In this document: positions 6,895 through 16,367 of the stretch, one piece after another
How positions within the stretch are numbered: position 1 is the first letter of the stretch
How the letters are laid out: every line of letters begins with the position of its first letter
The notes under the pieces: generated by a model
Databases searched by the model: none
The model's input: the letters and a program-made list of their open reading frames with translations, nothing else
What the model was told of the DNA's origin: nothing
Program-made: the position numbers and the translations under genes
NCBI RefSeq assembly: GCF_004768465.1
Contig: NZ_SRMF01000002.1
Span: 411,606 to 475,605, forward strand
From: Natronospirillum operosum
GTDB taxonomy: Bacteria; Pseudomonadota; Gammaproteobacteria; Pseudomonadales; Natronospirillaceae
Length of the DNA stretch: 64,000 nucleotides
Reading direction: 5' to 3'

Positions 6895-7785
6895 TCAGGG
6901 TGACAGCACATCGCGCCAGGAGTGCTGCGGTCTGAAACCAACCATTTCCCGCGCCTTGTTGTTGGCATAGAAGGTTTCGTTCTCGCCCATGGCCCGCTTC
7001 TGCGGCACGCCCTGATAAAAGCGATCGATCACCTCCCGGGTTGAGAGGCCGACCGACAGATCATCATTGGCCACGTTGAACACTTCATACCCCAGGCCAT
7101 CCGTCTGCAGGCAGGACTCGACCATATGGCCGAGATCGCGGGCATCTATGTAGGCAAAGATATTACGTCGACGCAATGCCGGGTTGTCCATGAAGGCCGG
7201 AAAGTTGACTGCATACTCATGCGGCTCGATCACATTGTTGATGCGCAGGCCATAGATGTCGATGCCGGTGCGGGCCTGAAAGGAACGTGCGGTGACCTCG
7301 TTGACCACCTTCGACATGGCATAGCTGTCCTGCGGTATGGTCGGATGCTCTTCGTCCACCGGTATATAGTCGGGCTTCATTTCGCCATCGGCAAAGCAGA
7401 TACCATAGGTGGTCTCCGAGGAGGCAAAGACCACCTTGCGGATACCCAGTTTGGTCGCCGCATCCAGCACGTTGTAGGTGCTTTGGGTGTTGATGCGGAA
7501 GGTTTCGTTGTCGGGCCTGAGCATGATGCGCGGCACTGCGGCAAAGTGCACCACGGCATCGTAACGCGGTACGCCGGTACCGGGTTCCAGTTCGTCGAAA
7601 TCGGCATAGGCCGACAGGGCATTGAACACCTGCCCGGCATCGGTCAGGTCCACCTGCAGGAAGTCGGCACCCGGCAGGTCAGCAGCCACCAGGTCGGCGT
7701 TGGTGACCCTGTGCCCCTGCGCCAGCAGGTAGGCTATGGCATGGCGCCCGGCCTTGCCGCTGCCGCCGGTGAAGAAAATTCGCAT
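6895..7785 (-). CDS. NAD-dependent epimerase/dehydratase family protein
   Basis: This 296-residue extended SDR protein has the Rossmann loop TGGSGKAG at residues 6-13. The catalytic tyrosine-lysine pair is in DSYAMSK (around 160), and FASSETTYGI supplies the upstream catalytic serine or threonine region. Family members epimerise, dehydrate or oxidise nucleotide sugars and free uronates. The sugar is not identifiable here and no polysaccharide cluster is adjacent. The start is supported by AGAGGAGCG about 8 bases upstream. It may be co-transcribed with bluB downstream (50-base gap). Confidence 0.8.
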   Translation of the reverse strand: MRIFFTGGSGKAGRHAIAYLLAQGHRVTNADLVAADLPGADFLQVDLTDAGQVFNALSAYADFDELEPGTGVPRYDAVVHFAAVPRIMLRPDNETFRINTQSTYNVLDAATKLGIRKVVFASSETTYGICFADGEMKPDYIPVDEEHPTIPQDSYAMSKVVNEVTARSFQARTGIDIYGLRINNVIEPHEYAVNFPAFMDNPALRRRNIFAYIDARDLGHMVESCLQTDGLGYEVFNVANDDLSVGLSTREVIDRFYQGVPQKRAMGENETFYANNKAREMVGFRPQHSWRDVLSP

Positions 7786-8007
7786 CGGTTCGCGCTCCTC
7801 TGATCCCTGGTTGTTTCGCCCGTCGGTTTCCCGGGCATCGCCGTAGAATACACACTGCGGCCACTCTTTTCACAGGGTATGCAGTCAATACGGGCCCGCC
7901 CTGAACGTGTTCTGCACGAGCCGCCGCCCCTGCAATGGGGTAGCGGCTTTGAGGCCGCGCACAACCATGTATAATCGAGCCAACTCTGGAGGCAGCATGG
8001 AGCCTGA

Positions 8008-9480
8008 ATGACGCTTTATTCGGTAATGCGGCAACTGCTGAAATTTGCTACCCGACTGTATTTCGTCGAGGTTGGCACAGTAGACAAGGACAAGGTACCC
8101 GCAGCAGGCCCGGTTATACTGGCGGCCAATCACCCCAGTTCCATCCTGGATTCGGTGCTGCTGGCAACAGAGCTGCCACGGCCGGTGCACTACCTGGCCA
8201 AGAGTGAACTGTTCAAGTCCCCACTGCTGTCCGCTCTGTACAAGCGTATCGGTGCGGTGCCCATTGAACAGGGTCTGCAACCGGAAAAGCACGAGCAGAC
8301 GTTTCTGCGTCTGTACGAACTGCTGGAAAACCAGCGCTGTGTGGGCATTTTCCCGGAAGGACGCAATTCACCGCAGATGCAGGTGGCCAAGTTGCGTACC
8401 GGCACGGCGCGCATTGCCTTTGGCGCTGAAAAACGCAACAACTGGGAATTGGGCCTGAAGGTAGTGCCGGTGGGGCTGAACTTCGAAAGCCGGGAACTGT
8501 TTCTGTCTGCCGTTCAATTGCGCTTTGGAGACCCAATCTCCGTCGGGGACTATCGCGCCGCCTATGAAGAAAATCCCAAGGTGGCCATTCGCGCGCTGAC
8601 CACCCGTATGGAGCAGGAACTGCGCGAGCTGACCCTGCATATTGAAGATCGTCGCCTGACCCGTCTGGTGAAGGATCTGGGCGAGCTGTACAGCTCCGAG
8701 GTCAACGCGCGCAAGGAGAACCCGGACACCGAGCATCACCCGATCAAGCGCAGCCACAGCCGTCTGGGCCGTCTGGGGCAGAAACTGCTGTCATGGTTCC
8801 GCCCCCAACTGCTGGAGCCCATGGATATCGCCAGCAATCTGAAAGGGCGCCAGCAGATTTCCCGCACGCTCAGCTGCGCCAACGAGCAGGAGCCGCAGGC
8901 GGTCGAGGACCTGCGCAACCGGGTCGACCGCTACCAGGCTCACCTGCGCCAGACCTATCTGCGGGACGATCTCAAACAGAGCTTCGACCAGCCCATCAAG
9001 GAGCGGCTGATTCGCCTGCGCATGACGCTCTATGCGCTGCTGATGGCCCCCATTGCCGTGTTCGGACTGGTGCACAATATCGTGCCCTATCTGTTCAGCC
9101 TGTATCTGGGTCAGCGCTTCAGTGACGAGGCGGTGCGGGGGTTTGCCTATTTCGGCGTCGGTGTACTGGCCTTTGCCTTTACCTACACTCTGTTCGGCTT
9201 CTGGATGTGGCAGTTCACCGATCGCAGCCTGGCCGGCAGCCTGATCTATCTGGCCACACTGCCGCCCACCGGCTTCGTCTGCTTGCGTTATCGCGGCCGG
9301 GTGATGCAGTACCGGGACAAGATACTGGTGCGGACCTTTTTCCGCACCAACGAGAACATGACAGCGCTGCTGCGCGAGGAGCGCGGGGAAATCATCGAAC
9401 GGCTCGAATGGCTGCACGAAAAGTACGGCAATGGTGACAACGACGGCAACGAGGCCGGGTCAGCAACTGACCCGGCCTGA
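8008..9480 (+). CDS. LPLAT-superfamily acyltransferase with C-terminal membrane domain
   Basis: The N-terminal part (about residues 1-210) is a glycerolipid acyltransferase of the PlsC superfamily. It has the acceptor motif NHPSSILD (His42, Asp48) and FPEGR at 115-119. The spacing is H-x5-D, as in the GPAT-like branch, rather than the classic H-x4-D. The 490-residue chain continues with a helical linker and about three transmembrane segments (roughly residues 340-430), then a charged tail. It probably acylates lysophosphatidate or a related lipid at the inner membrane. The adjacent fadE-like genes are convergent and need not be related. Confidence 0.8.
   Translation: MTLYSVMRQLLKFATRLYFVEVGTVDKDKVPAAGPVILAANHPSSILDSVLLATELPRPVHYLAKSELFKSPLLSALYKRIGAVPIEQGLQPEKHEQTFLRLYELLENQRCVGIFPEGRNSPQMQVAKLRTGTARIAFGAEKRNNWELGLKVVPVGLNFESRELFLSAVQLRFGDPISVGDYRAAYEENPKVAIRALTTRMEQELRELTLHIEDRRLTRLVKDLGELYSSEVNARKENPDTEHHPIKRSHSRLGRLGQKLLSWFRPQLLEPMDIASNLKGRQQISRTLSCANEQEPQAVEDLRNRVDRYQAHLRQTYLRDDLKQSFDQPIKERLIRLRMTLYALLMAPIAVFGLVHNIVPYLFSLYLGQRFSDEAVRGFAYFGVGVLAFAFTYTLFGFWMWQFTDRSLAGSLIYLATLPPTGFVCLRYRGRVMQYRDKILVRTFFRTNENMTALLREERGEIIERLEWLHEKYGNGDNDGNEAGSATDPA
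9452..9478. terminator. Hairpin over the acyltransferase stop codon
   Basis: A perfect 12-bp stem, AGGCCGGGTCAG (9452-9463) and CTGACCCGGCCT (9467-9478), with loop CAA forms the last codons of the acyltransferase and reaches into its TGA. The convergent dehydrogenase stops at 9487. It probably serves both strands as a barrier to transcription, although neither side has a good U-run. Confidence 0.5.
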
Positions 9481-9486
9481 GTGCCC

Positions 9487-11229
9487 TTACAGTCTGGGGG
9501 TCATCAATACCGTGCTGTCACAGGCCAGACGCTGCATCAGCGCCGCGGTCTGCGGCCACAGCCAGGCAAAGTAGAAACGCGCCGTGGCTGGCTTGTCCAG
9601 TTCGTCGGCACCTTCGGCAGCGGCCATCCTGAGCCACAACCAGCCATAGGTCAGCAACCCGATCAGTTCCATCAGATTGTAGGCCTGAGTGCCGGCCAGA
9701 TTCGGATCTTCACTGTCCAGCCACTGCTGCACCTGCTGTTCCAGCTCGGTCATCAGTTGCTCCACGGCTGCGGCCTCATCGGCAAAATCGGTGTTCACCA
9801 CCGCCGCCAGATCTTCCCTGATGTCGGCAAAGAGGTCCTGCAGCCATTCGCCCCGATTCAGCAGTACCTTGCGGCCGATCAGATCCATGGCCTGAATACC
9901 ATTGGTGCCTTCGTAAATCTGGGCAATCCGCACATCGCGCACGGCCTGCTCCATACCCCACTCGCGCACATAGCCATGGCCGCCAAACACCTGTTGGCCC
10001 AGCACGGTGCTGTCCAGGCCGCGGTCGGTAAAGAACGCCTTGGCCACCGGCGTCAGCAGCGCCACCTGACCCTGGGCCCGACGGCGCACGTCCGCATCCG
10101 CATGGAACTTCGCCCGATCAAGCTGGCTGCCGACATGAACGGCCAGCGCGCGACCGGCTTCGACCCAGGCTTTCTGGGTCAGCAGCATGCGCCGCACATC
10201 CGGGTGCACCACAATGGGGTCAGCGCGTTCTTCGGTGCGCAGCTTCCTGTCGGCCGCTTTCGACTGCACCCGTTCGTGCGCATAGGCCAGCGACTGCTGC
10301 AGTGACCAGTCCGCATGGCCGATACCCTGAATGCCGATGGACAGGCGTTCATAGTTCATCATGGTGAACATGTACTTGAGCCCCTCATTGGGCTCGCCCA
10401 CCAGATAGCCCACAGCATCGTCAAAATTGAGCACGGCCGTGCTGCTGCCCCTGATACCCATCTTGTGCTCGATGGAACCGCACTGCACGCCGTTGCGCTG
10501 GCCCGGGTTACCAGCGTTGTCCAGCAGGAACTTGGGCACCACGAACAGACTGATGCCCTTGGGACCATCCGGTGCAGCGGGCAGGCGGGCCAGCACCAGA
10601 TGAATGATGTTCTCGGTCAGATCCTGCTCGCCGCCGGTGATGAAGATCTTGGTGCCGGTCAGGCGCCAACTGTCGCCTGCGGGTTCGGCCCGGGTGCGCA
10701 GCATGCCGAGATCCGTACCCGCATGGGGTTCGGTCAGGCACATGGTGCCAGCCCAGCGGCCTTCATACATGGGCGGCAGATAGGTGGTTTTCAGGTCGTC
10801 ACTGGCATGGCTGTTCAGGGCCAGACAGGCCCCGGCAGTCAGCACACTGTAGAGCGCCATGGAGGCATTGGCGGCATACTGCATTTCTTCAAACAGGACG
10901 GTCAACCCCTTGGGCACGCCCTGGCCGCCATAGTCCACCGACCCGCCGAGGCCGACCCAGCCGCCCTCGGCAAAGGTCTGCCAGGCCTCCCGGAAGCCTT
11001 CGGGTGTGCTGACAGCGCCGTCCTGCCACTGGCAGCCCGCCTCGTCGCCACTGCGATTCAGTGGCGCCCACACCTGTGCACAGACCTTGCCGCCCTCTTC
11101 CAGAATGGCAGCTGCCAGTTCCGCGTTTATTTCACTCAGGTCGTCCATAGCGGCCCACTGGGCCGGCAGATCAAAGACGCTGTTGAGCAGAAAGTGCGCA
11201 TCTGCAAGTGGTGGTTGATAGTCTGCCAT
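9487..11229 (-). CDS. Acyl-CoA dehydrogenase, FadE-like with C-terminal extension (paralogue 2)
   Basis: This 580-residue flavoprotein would catalyse the first oxidation of an acyl-CoA in beta-oxidation, passing electrons to ETF. Visible family marks are CLTEPHAGTDLGMLRTRAEP (FAD/substrate loop), GTKIFITGGEQDLTENIIHLVLARLP, NYERLSIGIQGIG, and GGHGYVREWGMEQAVRDVRI before YEGTNGIQA near residue 425. The last 130 residues form the extra domain of the longer FadE branch. GGAGG lies before the ATG. It follows a close paralogue by 36 bases and is presumably in the same operon. Confidence 0.9.
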   Translation of the reverse strand: MADYQPPLADAHFLLNSVFDLPAQWAAMDDLSEINAELAAAILEEGGKVCAQVWAPLNRSGDEAGCQWQDGAVSTPEGFREAWQTFAEGGWVGLGGSVDYGGQGVPKGLTVLFEEMQYAANASMALYSVLTAGACLALNSHASDDLKTTYLPPMYEGRWAGTMCLTEPHAGTDLGMLRTRAEPAGDSWRLTGTKIFITGGEQDLTENIIHLVLARLPAAPDGPKGISLFVVPKFLLDNAGNPGQRNGVQCGSIEHKMGIRGSSTAVLNFDDAVGYLVGEPNEGLKYMFTMMNYERLSIGIQGIGHADWSLQQSLAYAHERVQSKAADRKLRTEERADPIVVHPDVRRMLLTQKAWVEAGRALAVHVGSQLDRAKFHADADVRRRAQGQVALLTPVAKAFFTDRGLDSTVLGQQVFGGHGYVREWGMEQAVRDVRIAQIYEGTNGIQAMDLIGRKVLLNRGEWLQDLFADIREDLAAVVNTDFADEAAAVEQLMTELEQQVQQWLDSEDPNLAGTQAYNLMELIGLLTYGWLWLRMAAAEGADELDKPATARFYFAWLWPQTAALMQRLACDSTVLMTPRL

Positions 11230-11265
11230 CGTTTGCCTCCGGTATTTTTCAGTGCAGGGCGTTGG

Positions 11266-13038
11266 TCAGAACGCCCCTTCATCCATGGCCATCAGGTTGT
11301 CCAGGCCCGACAGCATGGCTGCCTTGTGTGCTTCCGCACGCGGCAGGATACGCTCAAAGTAGAAGCGTGCCGTATCCAGCTTGGCCTGATAGAAGGTCTT
11401 GTCTTCTGCTCCAGCCAGTTGCTCCTGCGCCGCCAGCGCCATACGCGCCCAGTAATACGCCAGGCTGACATAGCCCGAGTACATCAGGTAATCATAGGCC
11501 GCACCGCCCACTTCTTCCTTGTTCATCATAGCCTTCATGCCGATCTTGGTGGTGATGTCACCCCAGTCCTTGTTGTAGGCATTCAGCGTCTTGATCAGGG
11601 GCTTGATGCCCCTGGCACCGTCGTTGGCCTTGCAGAACCGGTGCACAATCTTGGTGAAGTTCTTCAACAGCTGGCCCTGGGTCATCAGTACCTTGCGACC
11701 GAGCAGGTCCAGCGCCTGAATGCCGGTGGTACCCTCATACAGGGTGGAGATGCGCGCATCACGCACGATCTGCTCCATGCCCCATTCCTGGATGTAACCG
11801 TGGCCGCCGAACACCTGCACCCCGTGGTTGGACGCTTCCAGACCGGCTTCGGTCAGGAAGGCCTTGGCAATCGGCGTCAGGAAGGACAGCAGATCATCGG
11901 CCGCCTGCCGCTCTTCCTCGTCCTGTGCGCTGTGGACCAGATCCACCTGCTGCGACAGATGATAGAGCATGGCGCGTCCTCCTTCCGCAAAGGCCTTCTG
12001 CGTCAGCAGCATGCGGCGTACATCCGGGTGTACAATGATGGGATCTGCAGGGCCATCGGGGTTCTTCGGACCCGCCAGTGACCGCATCGCCAGACGATCT
12101 TTGGCATAAGCCAGAGCGCCCTGATAGGACAGCTCGGCCGAAGCCACGCCCTGCATGGCAGTGCCGATGCGGGCAAAGTTCATGAAGGTGAACATGCAGT
12201 TCAGGCCCTTGTTCTCGGGGCCGATCAGAAAGCCGGTGGCCTCGTCGAAGTTCATCACGCAGGTGGCGTTGCCGTGGATGCCCATCTTGTGCTCCAGCGC
12301 GCCGCACTTGACCGCATTGCGGGTGCCGTCCGGCAGGATCTTGGGCACGATAAACAGCGAGATGCCCTTGGTGCCGGCCGGAGCACCGGGCAGACGGGCC
12401 AGCACGATATGGATGATGTTCTCGGCCATGTCGTGATCGCCGGAGGAGATGAAGATCTTGCTGCCGCTGATGCGGTAGCTGCCGTCATCAGTCGGCTCGG
12501 CGCGGGTTTTCAGCAGCCCCAGGTCGGAACCGCAATGGGCTTCTGTCAGGCACATGGTGCCGGTCCATTCACCGGTACTCAGCCGGGTCAGATAGATTTC
12601 CTTCTGCTCGTCGGTACCGTGAATGGCCACAGTATTGCGTGCGCCATGGCTCAGACCCGGATACATGGACCAGGCCCAGTTGGCGGTACCGGCCATTTCG
12701 GACACGATATGACCCACGGATTCGGGCAGCCCCTGGCCACCGAATTCGGCCGGACTGGACAGTGACGGCCAGCCGTTCTCGACATACTGCTGATAGGCCT
12801 CGCGGAAACCGGCCGGGGTGGTGACCCCGTCTTCTGTCAAAGTGCAGCCTTCCTGGTCGCCGCTCTGGTTCAGCGGCGCCAGCACCTGCTCACAGAAGCG
12901 AGCGCTCTCGGCCATGATGGCTTCCAGCATGTCACGGCTGGCATCCTCGGCACCGATGCGGGCGTAATGGTTTTCGGCGTCATAGACATCAAACAGCAGG
13001 AACTGCATGTCCTGCAGCGGGGCTTTGTATTCTGGCAT
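11266..13038 (-). CDS. Acyl-CoA dehydrogenase, FadE-like with C-terminal extension (paralogue 1)
   Basis: This 590-residue paralogue of the next gene has the same architecture: CLTEAHCGSDLGLLKTRAEP, GSKIFISSGDHDMAENIIHI, GGHGYIQEWGMEQIVRDARI and YEGTTGIQALDLLGRKVL, followed by the C-terminal domain. It oxidises an acyl-CoA to the 2-enoyl-CoA; chain-length preference is not visible. The ATG at 13038 (MPEYKAPLQDM) is preferred over an upstream start at 13074 because GGAG precedes it and the paralogue begins alike. A PsrA-type operator 32 bases upstream suggests induction by long-chain fatty acids. Confidence 0.9.
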   Translation of the reverse strand: MPEYKAPLQDMQFLLFDVYDAENHYARIGAEDASRDMLEAIMAESARFCEQVLAPLNQSGDQEGCTLTEDGVTTPAGFREAYQQYVENGWPSLSSPAEFGGQGLPESVGHIVSEMAGTANWAWSMYPGLSHGARNTVAIHGTDEQKEIYLTRLSTGEWTGTMCLTEAHCGSDLGLLKTRAEPTDDGSYRISGSKIFISSGDHDMAENIIHIVLARLPGAPAGTKGISLFIVPKILPDGTRNAVKCGALEHKMGIHGNATCVMNFDEATGFLIGPENKGLNCMFTFMNFARIGTAMQGVASAELSYQGALAYAKDRLAMRSLAGPKNPDGPADPIIVHPDVRRMLLTQKAFAEGGRAMLYHLSQQVDLVHSAQDEEERQAADDLLSFLTPIAKAFLTEAGLEASNHGVQVFGGHGYIQEWGMEQIVRDARISTLYEGTTGIQALDLLGRKVLMTQGQLLKNFTKIVHRFCKANDGARGIKPLIKTLNAYNKDWGDITTKIGMKAMMNKEEVGGAAYDYLMYSGYVSLAYYWARMALAAQEQLAGAEDKTFYQAKLDTARFYFERILPRAEAHKAAMLSGLDNLMAMDEGAF

Positions 13039-13069
13039 GGTCGGTTCTCCAATGGGGCCGGCGGCCCGA

Positions 13070-13102
13070 TTCAAACAGTTGTTTGAAACATAAGTTTGAA
13101 TC
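13070..13102. promoter_or_regulatory. PsrA-like operator upstream of fadE genes
   Basis: TTCAAACA-GT-TGTTTGAA at 13070-13087 is a perfect dyad that fits the published PsrA pattern (CAAAC, 2-4 bases, GTTTG). A second GTTTGAA half-site follows at 13096-13102, spaced 15 bases from the first. PsrA is the pseudomonad TetR-type repressor of beta-oxidation released by long-chain fatty acids. The site lies directly in front of the leftward acyl-CoA dehydrogenase operon. No psrA gene is in the window. Confidence 0.7.
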
Positions 13103-13412
13103 CATCGACGGTCAATGCGGGGCTGTCAAAGGCATGATGCCAGGCAGGCAATGCCACTTCGTCAGGGGGCATTGTTGCCCTCCCGGAACAGGCTCCGAAC
13201 CCGACATCGGGTTGCCAGTGGCAGGCACCTGACGCAGGACAGCAGATGCAATGGATTGGTCAAAAGCCAATGAATTTTTCTGGACATTTGTCCGCACAGC
13301 GTCCATAAATTCAGGTAACAAAGCGCCCGACCGCATTGCCTGTCGCTGTGCGGTCAACACCCCAGGGCGGTCTGTTTGGGCTGCGGCCCGTACGTTGTTC
13401 GGAGGTGAGTGT
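13103..13412. other. 310-bp non-coding gap
   Basis: No supported gene or RNA was found here. The sequence should contain the promoter for the rightward small HTH gene. TTGTCC near 13288 and a TAAATT about 17 bases on are weak hexamer candidates. The left end merges with the fadE promoter and operator region. Confidence 0.4.
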
Positions 13413-13667
13413 ATGGGACAACTGGACACCACACGTCGCTCGCATGTCTACGAGCTGCTGAAAGAAAACGCCATTGGGCCCGAAGAACTGGCCTATTGCC
13501 TGGGCAAGGAGCCCAAGGTCATGAATGCCATGCTGCGGCAGGGCAGTCATCTGCATATTTCCGATGATCTGGCCCGCCAGATCGAGCAGGCGTTCTCCAA
13601 GCCGGCCTACTGGCTGGACGGCGAACTGGACAGTCACGACGAGCCCGGCTCGGTCACTCAGCACTGA
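13413..13667 (+). CDS. Small XRE-like helix-turn-helix protein
   Basis: This 84-residue protein starts at an ATG with a strong ribosome-binding site (GGAGGTGAG). The central segment LLKENAIGPEELAYCLGKEP and the closing HISDDLARQIEQAFSKPAYWLDGE look like the XRE/Cro helix-turn-helix tail found in small gammaproteobacterial regulators. The length is below a full repressor and no sensor domain is present. It stands alone with no phage or toxin gene beside it. A DNA-binding role is inferred only. Confidence 0.65.
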   Translation: MGQLDTTRRSHVYELLKENAIGPEELAYCLGKEPKVMNAMLRQGSHLHISDDLARQIEQAFSKPAYWLDGELDSHDEPGSVTQH

Positions 13668-13683
13668 GGGGCCTAGTACCAGG

Positions 13684-13938
13684 TCAGTCCGGGTCTTCAG
13701 GTTTCGGGCCGACATCACAGCTGTCGTCCAGCGTCAGGGCGCCACTCTCCATGGCCTGCAGAATCTGCTCGGCCTGCGCCCGGTCTTCCGGATCCACCTG
13801 CAGCAGCACTTCCACCATGGCGTGGCTGATATGCTGCAGCGCGCCATGGTCCAGCCTGGCCGTCACGCCTTCCGCGCGCAGTCGCCCCAGCGCCAGTTCC
13901 GCTTCTGTGGTATCGAGATAGTGCCGCAGAGTATCCAT
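13684..13938 (-). CDS. DUF2007-like small protein
   Basis: This 84-residue protein has the layout of DUF2007 (putative prokaryotic signal-transducing protein). An N-terminal strand-helix spans residues 3-25 (LRHYLDTTEAELALGRLRAEG), followed by a strand with VTARLDHGAL. A second strand-helix unit is LLQVDPEDRAQAEQILQAM (44-64), then an acidic tail. The function of the family is unknown. It lies 46 bases downstream of mrcB on the same strand and may be its operon partner. Confidence 0.6.
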   Translation of the reverse strand: MDTLRHYLDTTEAELALGRLRAEGVTARLDHGALQHISHAMVEVLLQVDPEDRAQAEQILQAMESGALTLDDSCDVGPKPEDPD

Positions 13939-13984
13939 GCACGAAGTCTAGTGCCTGCCCACCCCATAATGCCAGTCTGCCGGC

Positions 13985-16297
13985 TCAGAACCAGCGCCTG
14001 AGCCATTGCCAGCGTCCGTTGCTCTCTGTTTCCGGACTGCCTTGCTGCGGCCTGTTGTCATCACCACAGCGATACCGCGCCGACTCCATGGCCGCATCCG
14101 CACGCACGGCCAGGCGCAATGTCTGACAATCACCGAGCCAGTAGTCGCCGGGGCTGTCCGGGTGCCAACTGATCCAGCGCAGGCTGGAGTGCAGAATATC
14201 GGGTTCCAGTGTCGGTCTGGCCACCTCGGCCATCAGGTCGGTCCAGAGCCGCAGCGAACCGGTGCTGCCGGTCAACGGCAGCGCCTGGTTGTCATCGGTA
14301 CCGATCCAGACCACGCCAAGCAGGTGCCCGGCTTCACCGGCAAACCAGCTGTCACGCTGACCGTCAGAGGTGCCGGTCTTGCCGGCCGGTTTCAGCTCCG
14401 GCGCCAGACTGCGGCCCGCGTGGGCACCGGTGCCGGCCTGAGCGGTCAGGGCCAGGCCAGAGCGCAGGCTCTGCGCCATGGCGCCATCGATCACTGTCTG
14501 CTCGCGCACCCGGAACTGACCCAGCACGCGGCCATCGGGCTCTGTCACCGCCACAATGCTGGTCAGGGGCGACAGATAGCCGCCTGACACCATGGGCTGA
14601 TAAATCTGTGCAATGTCATAGGGGCTCATGTCGACCGCGCCCAGAATGACCGAGGGAAACACCGGCAACTGGCGGCTGTAACCCAGGCGTTCGATGCTGT
14701 CCAGCACCTCGCCCAGGCCCAGTTCCATACCCGCTCGGGCCGCCGCCTGATTGTAGGACAGCGCCAGGGCCTCCCACATGGGCACTTCACCGTTCGAATT
14801 CAGGTCGAAGTTGGTCGGGGTCCATTCGGAGCCATCGCGGCCGACCACGATCACCGGGCTGTCATCAACCGGCGTCAGCCAGTGCTGGCCGGACTCCATC
14901 GCCGCCAGATACAGAGGTGGCTTGAGCAGGGAGCCGACCGGCCGCCGGGCATCCAGAGCCCGATTGAAACCGCCCGGAATGCTGTTACGTCCGCCAATGA
15001 CGGCACGCACGGCGCCGGTGCTGCGATCGGCCAGAATCAGCGCGCCCTGCAGACTGCCGGCGGCAATGCCATACTGCTGTTCCAGCGCAGACAGCTGCCG
15101 CGTCATGGCGGCCTGGGCCCGGTCCTGCGCATAGATGTCGATGGTGGTGTGAATATGCAGCCCGTCATGGCTCAGCACTTCTTCCCGATACCACAGCCGC
15201 AATTGCCGCCGCACCAGATCCAGTGCCGCGGCATGCGGCCCCTGCCCCATGCCCGGATTGAGTCGCAGGCCTTCACGCCGGGCCTGAGCATGCTGGTTGG
15301 CGGTGATCACACCCTGCTCATGCATGACATCCAGCACCAGATTGCGCCGCGCCATGGCCCGCTCCGGATTGCGCACCGGCGAATAGAAGGTCGGCCCCCG
15401 CAGCATGCCGATCAGCATGGCCTGCTGAGCCAGTGACGTTTCATTCAGCGGGCGGCCGTAGAAGTGTTGCGCCGCCAGCCCGAAACCGTGGATGGACCGG
15501 GTGCCATCCTGCGCGATGAACACCTCGTTCATGTAGGCTTCGAGAATGGTTTCCTTGTCGACATGCAGTTCCAGCTGCACCGCCATGATGGCTTCGATGC
15601 CCTTGCGCCACAGGCTCTGATCTGCGGTCAGGAACATGTTCTTGATCAGTTGCTGGGTCAGGGTCGAGCCGCCCTGCTCCACGCGGCGTGAGCGCAGATT
15701 GGCCTGCAGGGCGCGGCCGATACCGACCAGGGACACCCCCCGATGCTGGAAGAAGCGCCGGTCCTCCACCGCCACCAACCCCGCCACCAGGGTCGGCGGC
15801 ATGCTCTCCAGGCGTTCTATCACGCGGTCCTCGGCATGCACCGGCGAGATATGACCCAGGCTGGGCGGTGCCAGACGGGCGCTCATCACGCGCTCACCAT
15901 GGCGGTCTTCGAGTCGGGTCAGGCGCTCACCGGAAAAATGCAGTCGCAACTGACGGGCGGATTCGGCACCGTCCCAGAAGTCGTAGGCCCGGGTAAAGAG
16001 TTCGATATCATTGACCCCCACCCGATAATCGCCGGGCCCGGCCACTTCGGGCACCGGGCGATAGCCCATGCGGTCCAGCCACCAGAGCACTTCGTTCATC
16101 TCCAGCTCACCGCCGGCACGCAGCTCCAGCGGCGCACCGTAGACGCGTGCCGGCACGGACCAGGTGTGCTCGTTGAAACGTGCACGCACATAGAAATCGA
16201 GATAGACCACCAATGCCACACCCAGCACCAGCCCGACCACGGCCAGCTTCAGCAGAATACGGCCGGCCTGGCGCCAGCGTGAAGGTTTGTACGGCAT
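13985..16297 (-). CDS. mrcB: Penicillin-binding protein 1B (bifunctional)
   Basis: This class A PBP of 770 residues polymerises and cross-links peptidoglycan in the periplasm. A short cytoplasmic start and one transmembrane helix (around 10-35) lead to a UB2H-like region. The GT51 transglycosylase carries EDRRFFQHRGV (catalytic Glu) and GGSTLTQQLIKNMFL. The transpeptidase has SLLK in RPVGSLLKPPLYL, SYN in LSYNQAAA, and KTGTSDGQRDSWFAG. The ATG at 16297 is used because the longer reading starts at TTG with no family support. It is divergent from the PfkB kinase gene. Confidence 0.93.
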   Translation of the reverse strand: MPYKPSRWRQAGRILLKLAVVGLVLGVALVVYLDFYVRARFNEHTWSVPARVYGAPLELRAGGELEMNEVLWWLDRMGYRPVPEVAGPGDYRVGVNDIELFTRAYDFWDGAESARQLRLHFSGERLTRLEDRHGERVMSARLAPPSLGHISPVHAEDRVIERLESMPPTLVAGLVAVEDRRFFQHRGVSLVGIGRALQANLRSRRVEQGGSTLTQQLIKNMFLTADQSLWRKGIEAIMAVQLELHVDKETILEAYMNEVFIAQDGTRSIHGFGLAAQHFYGRPLNETSLAQQAMLIGMLRGPTFYSPVRNPERAMARRNLVLDVMHEQGVITANQHAQARREGLRLNPGMGQGPHAAALDLVRRQLRLWYREEVLSHDGLHIHTTIDIYAQDRAQAAMTRQLSALEQQYGIAAGSLQGALILADRSTGAVRAVIGGRNSIPGGFNRALDARRPVGSLLKPPLYLAAMESGQHWLTPVDDSPVIVVGRDGSEWTPTNFDLNSNGEVPMWEALALSYNQAAARAGMELGLGEVLDSIERLGYSRQLPVFPSVILGAVDMSPYDIAQIYQPMVSGGYLSPLTSIVAVTEPDGRVLGQFRVREQTVIDGAMAQSLRSGLALTAQAGTGAHAGRSLAPELKPAGKTGTSDGQRDSWFAGEAGHLLGVVWIGTDDNQALPLTGSTGSLRLWTDLMAEVARPTLEPDILHSSLRWISWHPDSPGDYWLGDCQTLRLAVRADAAMESARYRCGDDNRPQQGSPETESNGRWQWLRRWF

Positions 16298-16367
16298 AGG
16301 GGGCTCAGTTAGACTGCCTGCAATCAACCCCTATTATGCGGCACCCGGACTACAGGAGAACACCCCT

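Noticed and set aside
10315-12081. 588-codon open frame on the plus strand opposite the two acyl-CoA dehydrogenases
   Set aside because: It is an antisense shadow produced by GC-rich codon bias. The minus-strand frames carry clear family motifs; this one has none.
13413-13667. Prophage or toxin-antitoxin remnant around the small HTH gene
   Set aside because: No integrase, phage structural gene, toxin partner or attachment repeat is nearby. Neighbours are housekeeping genes.
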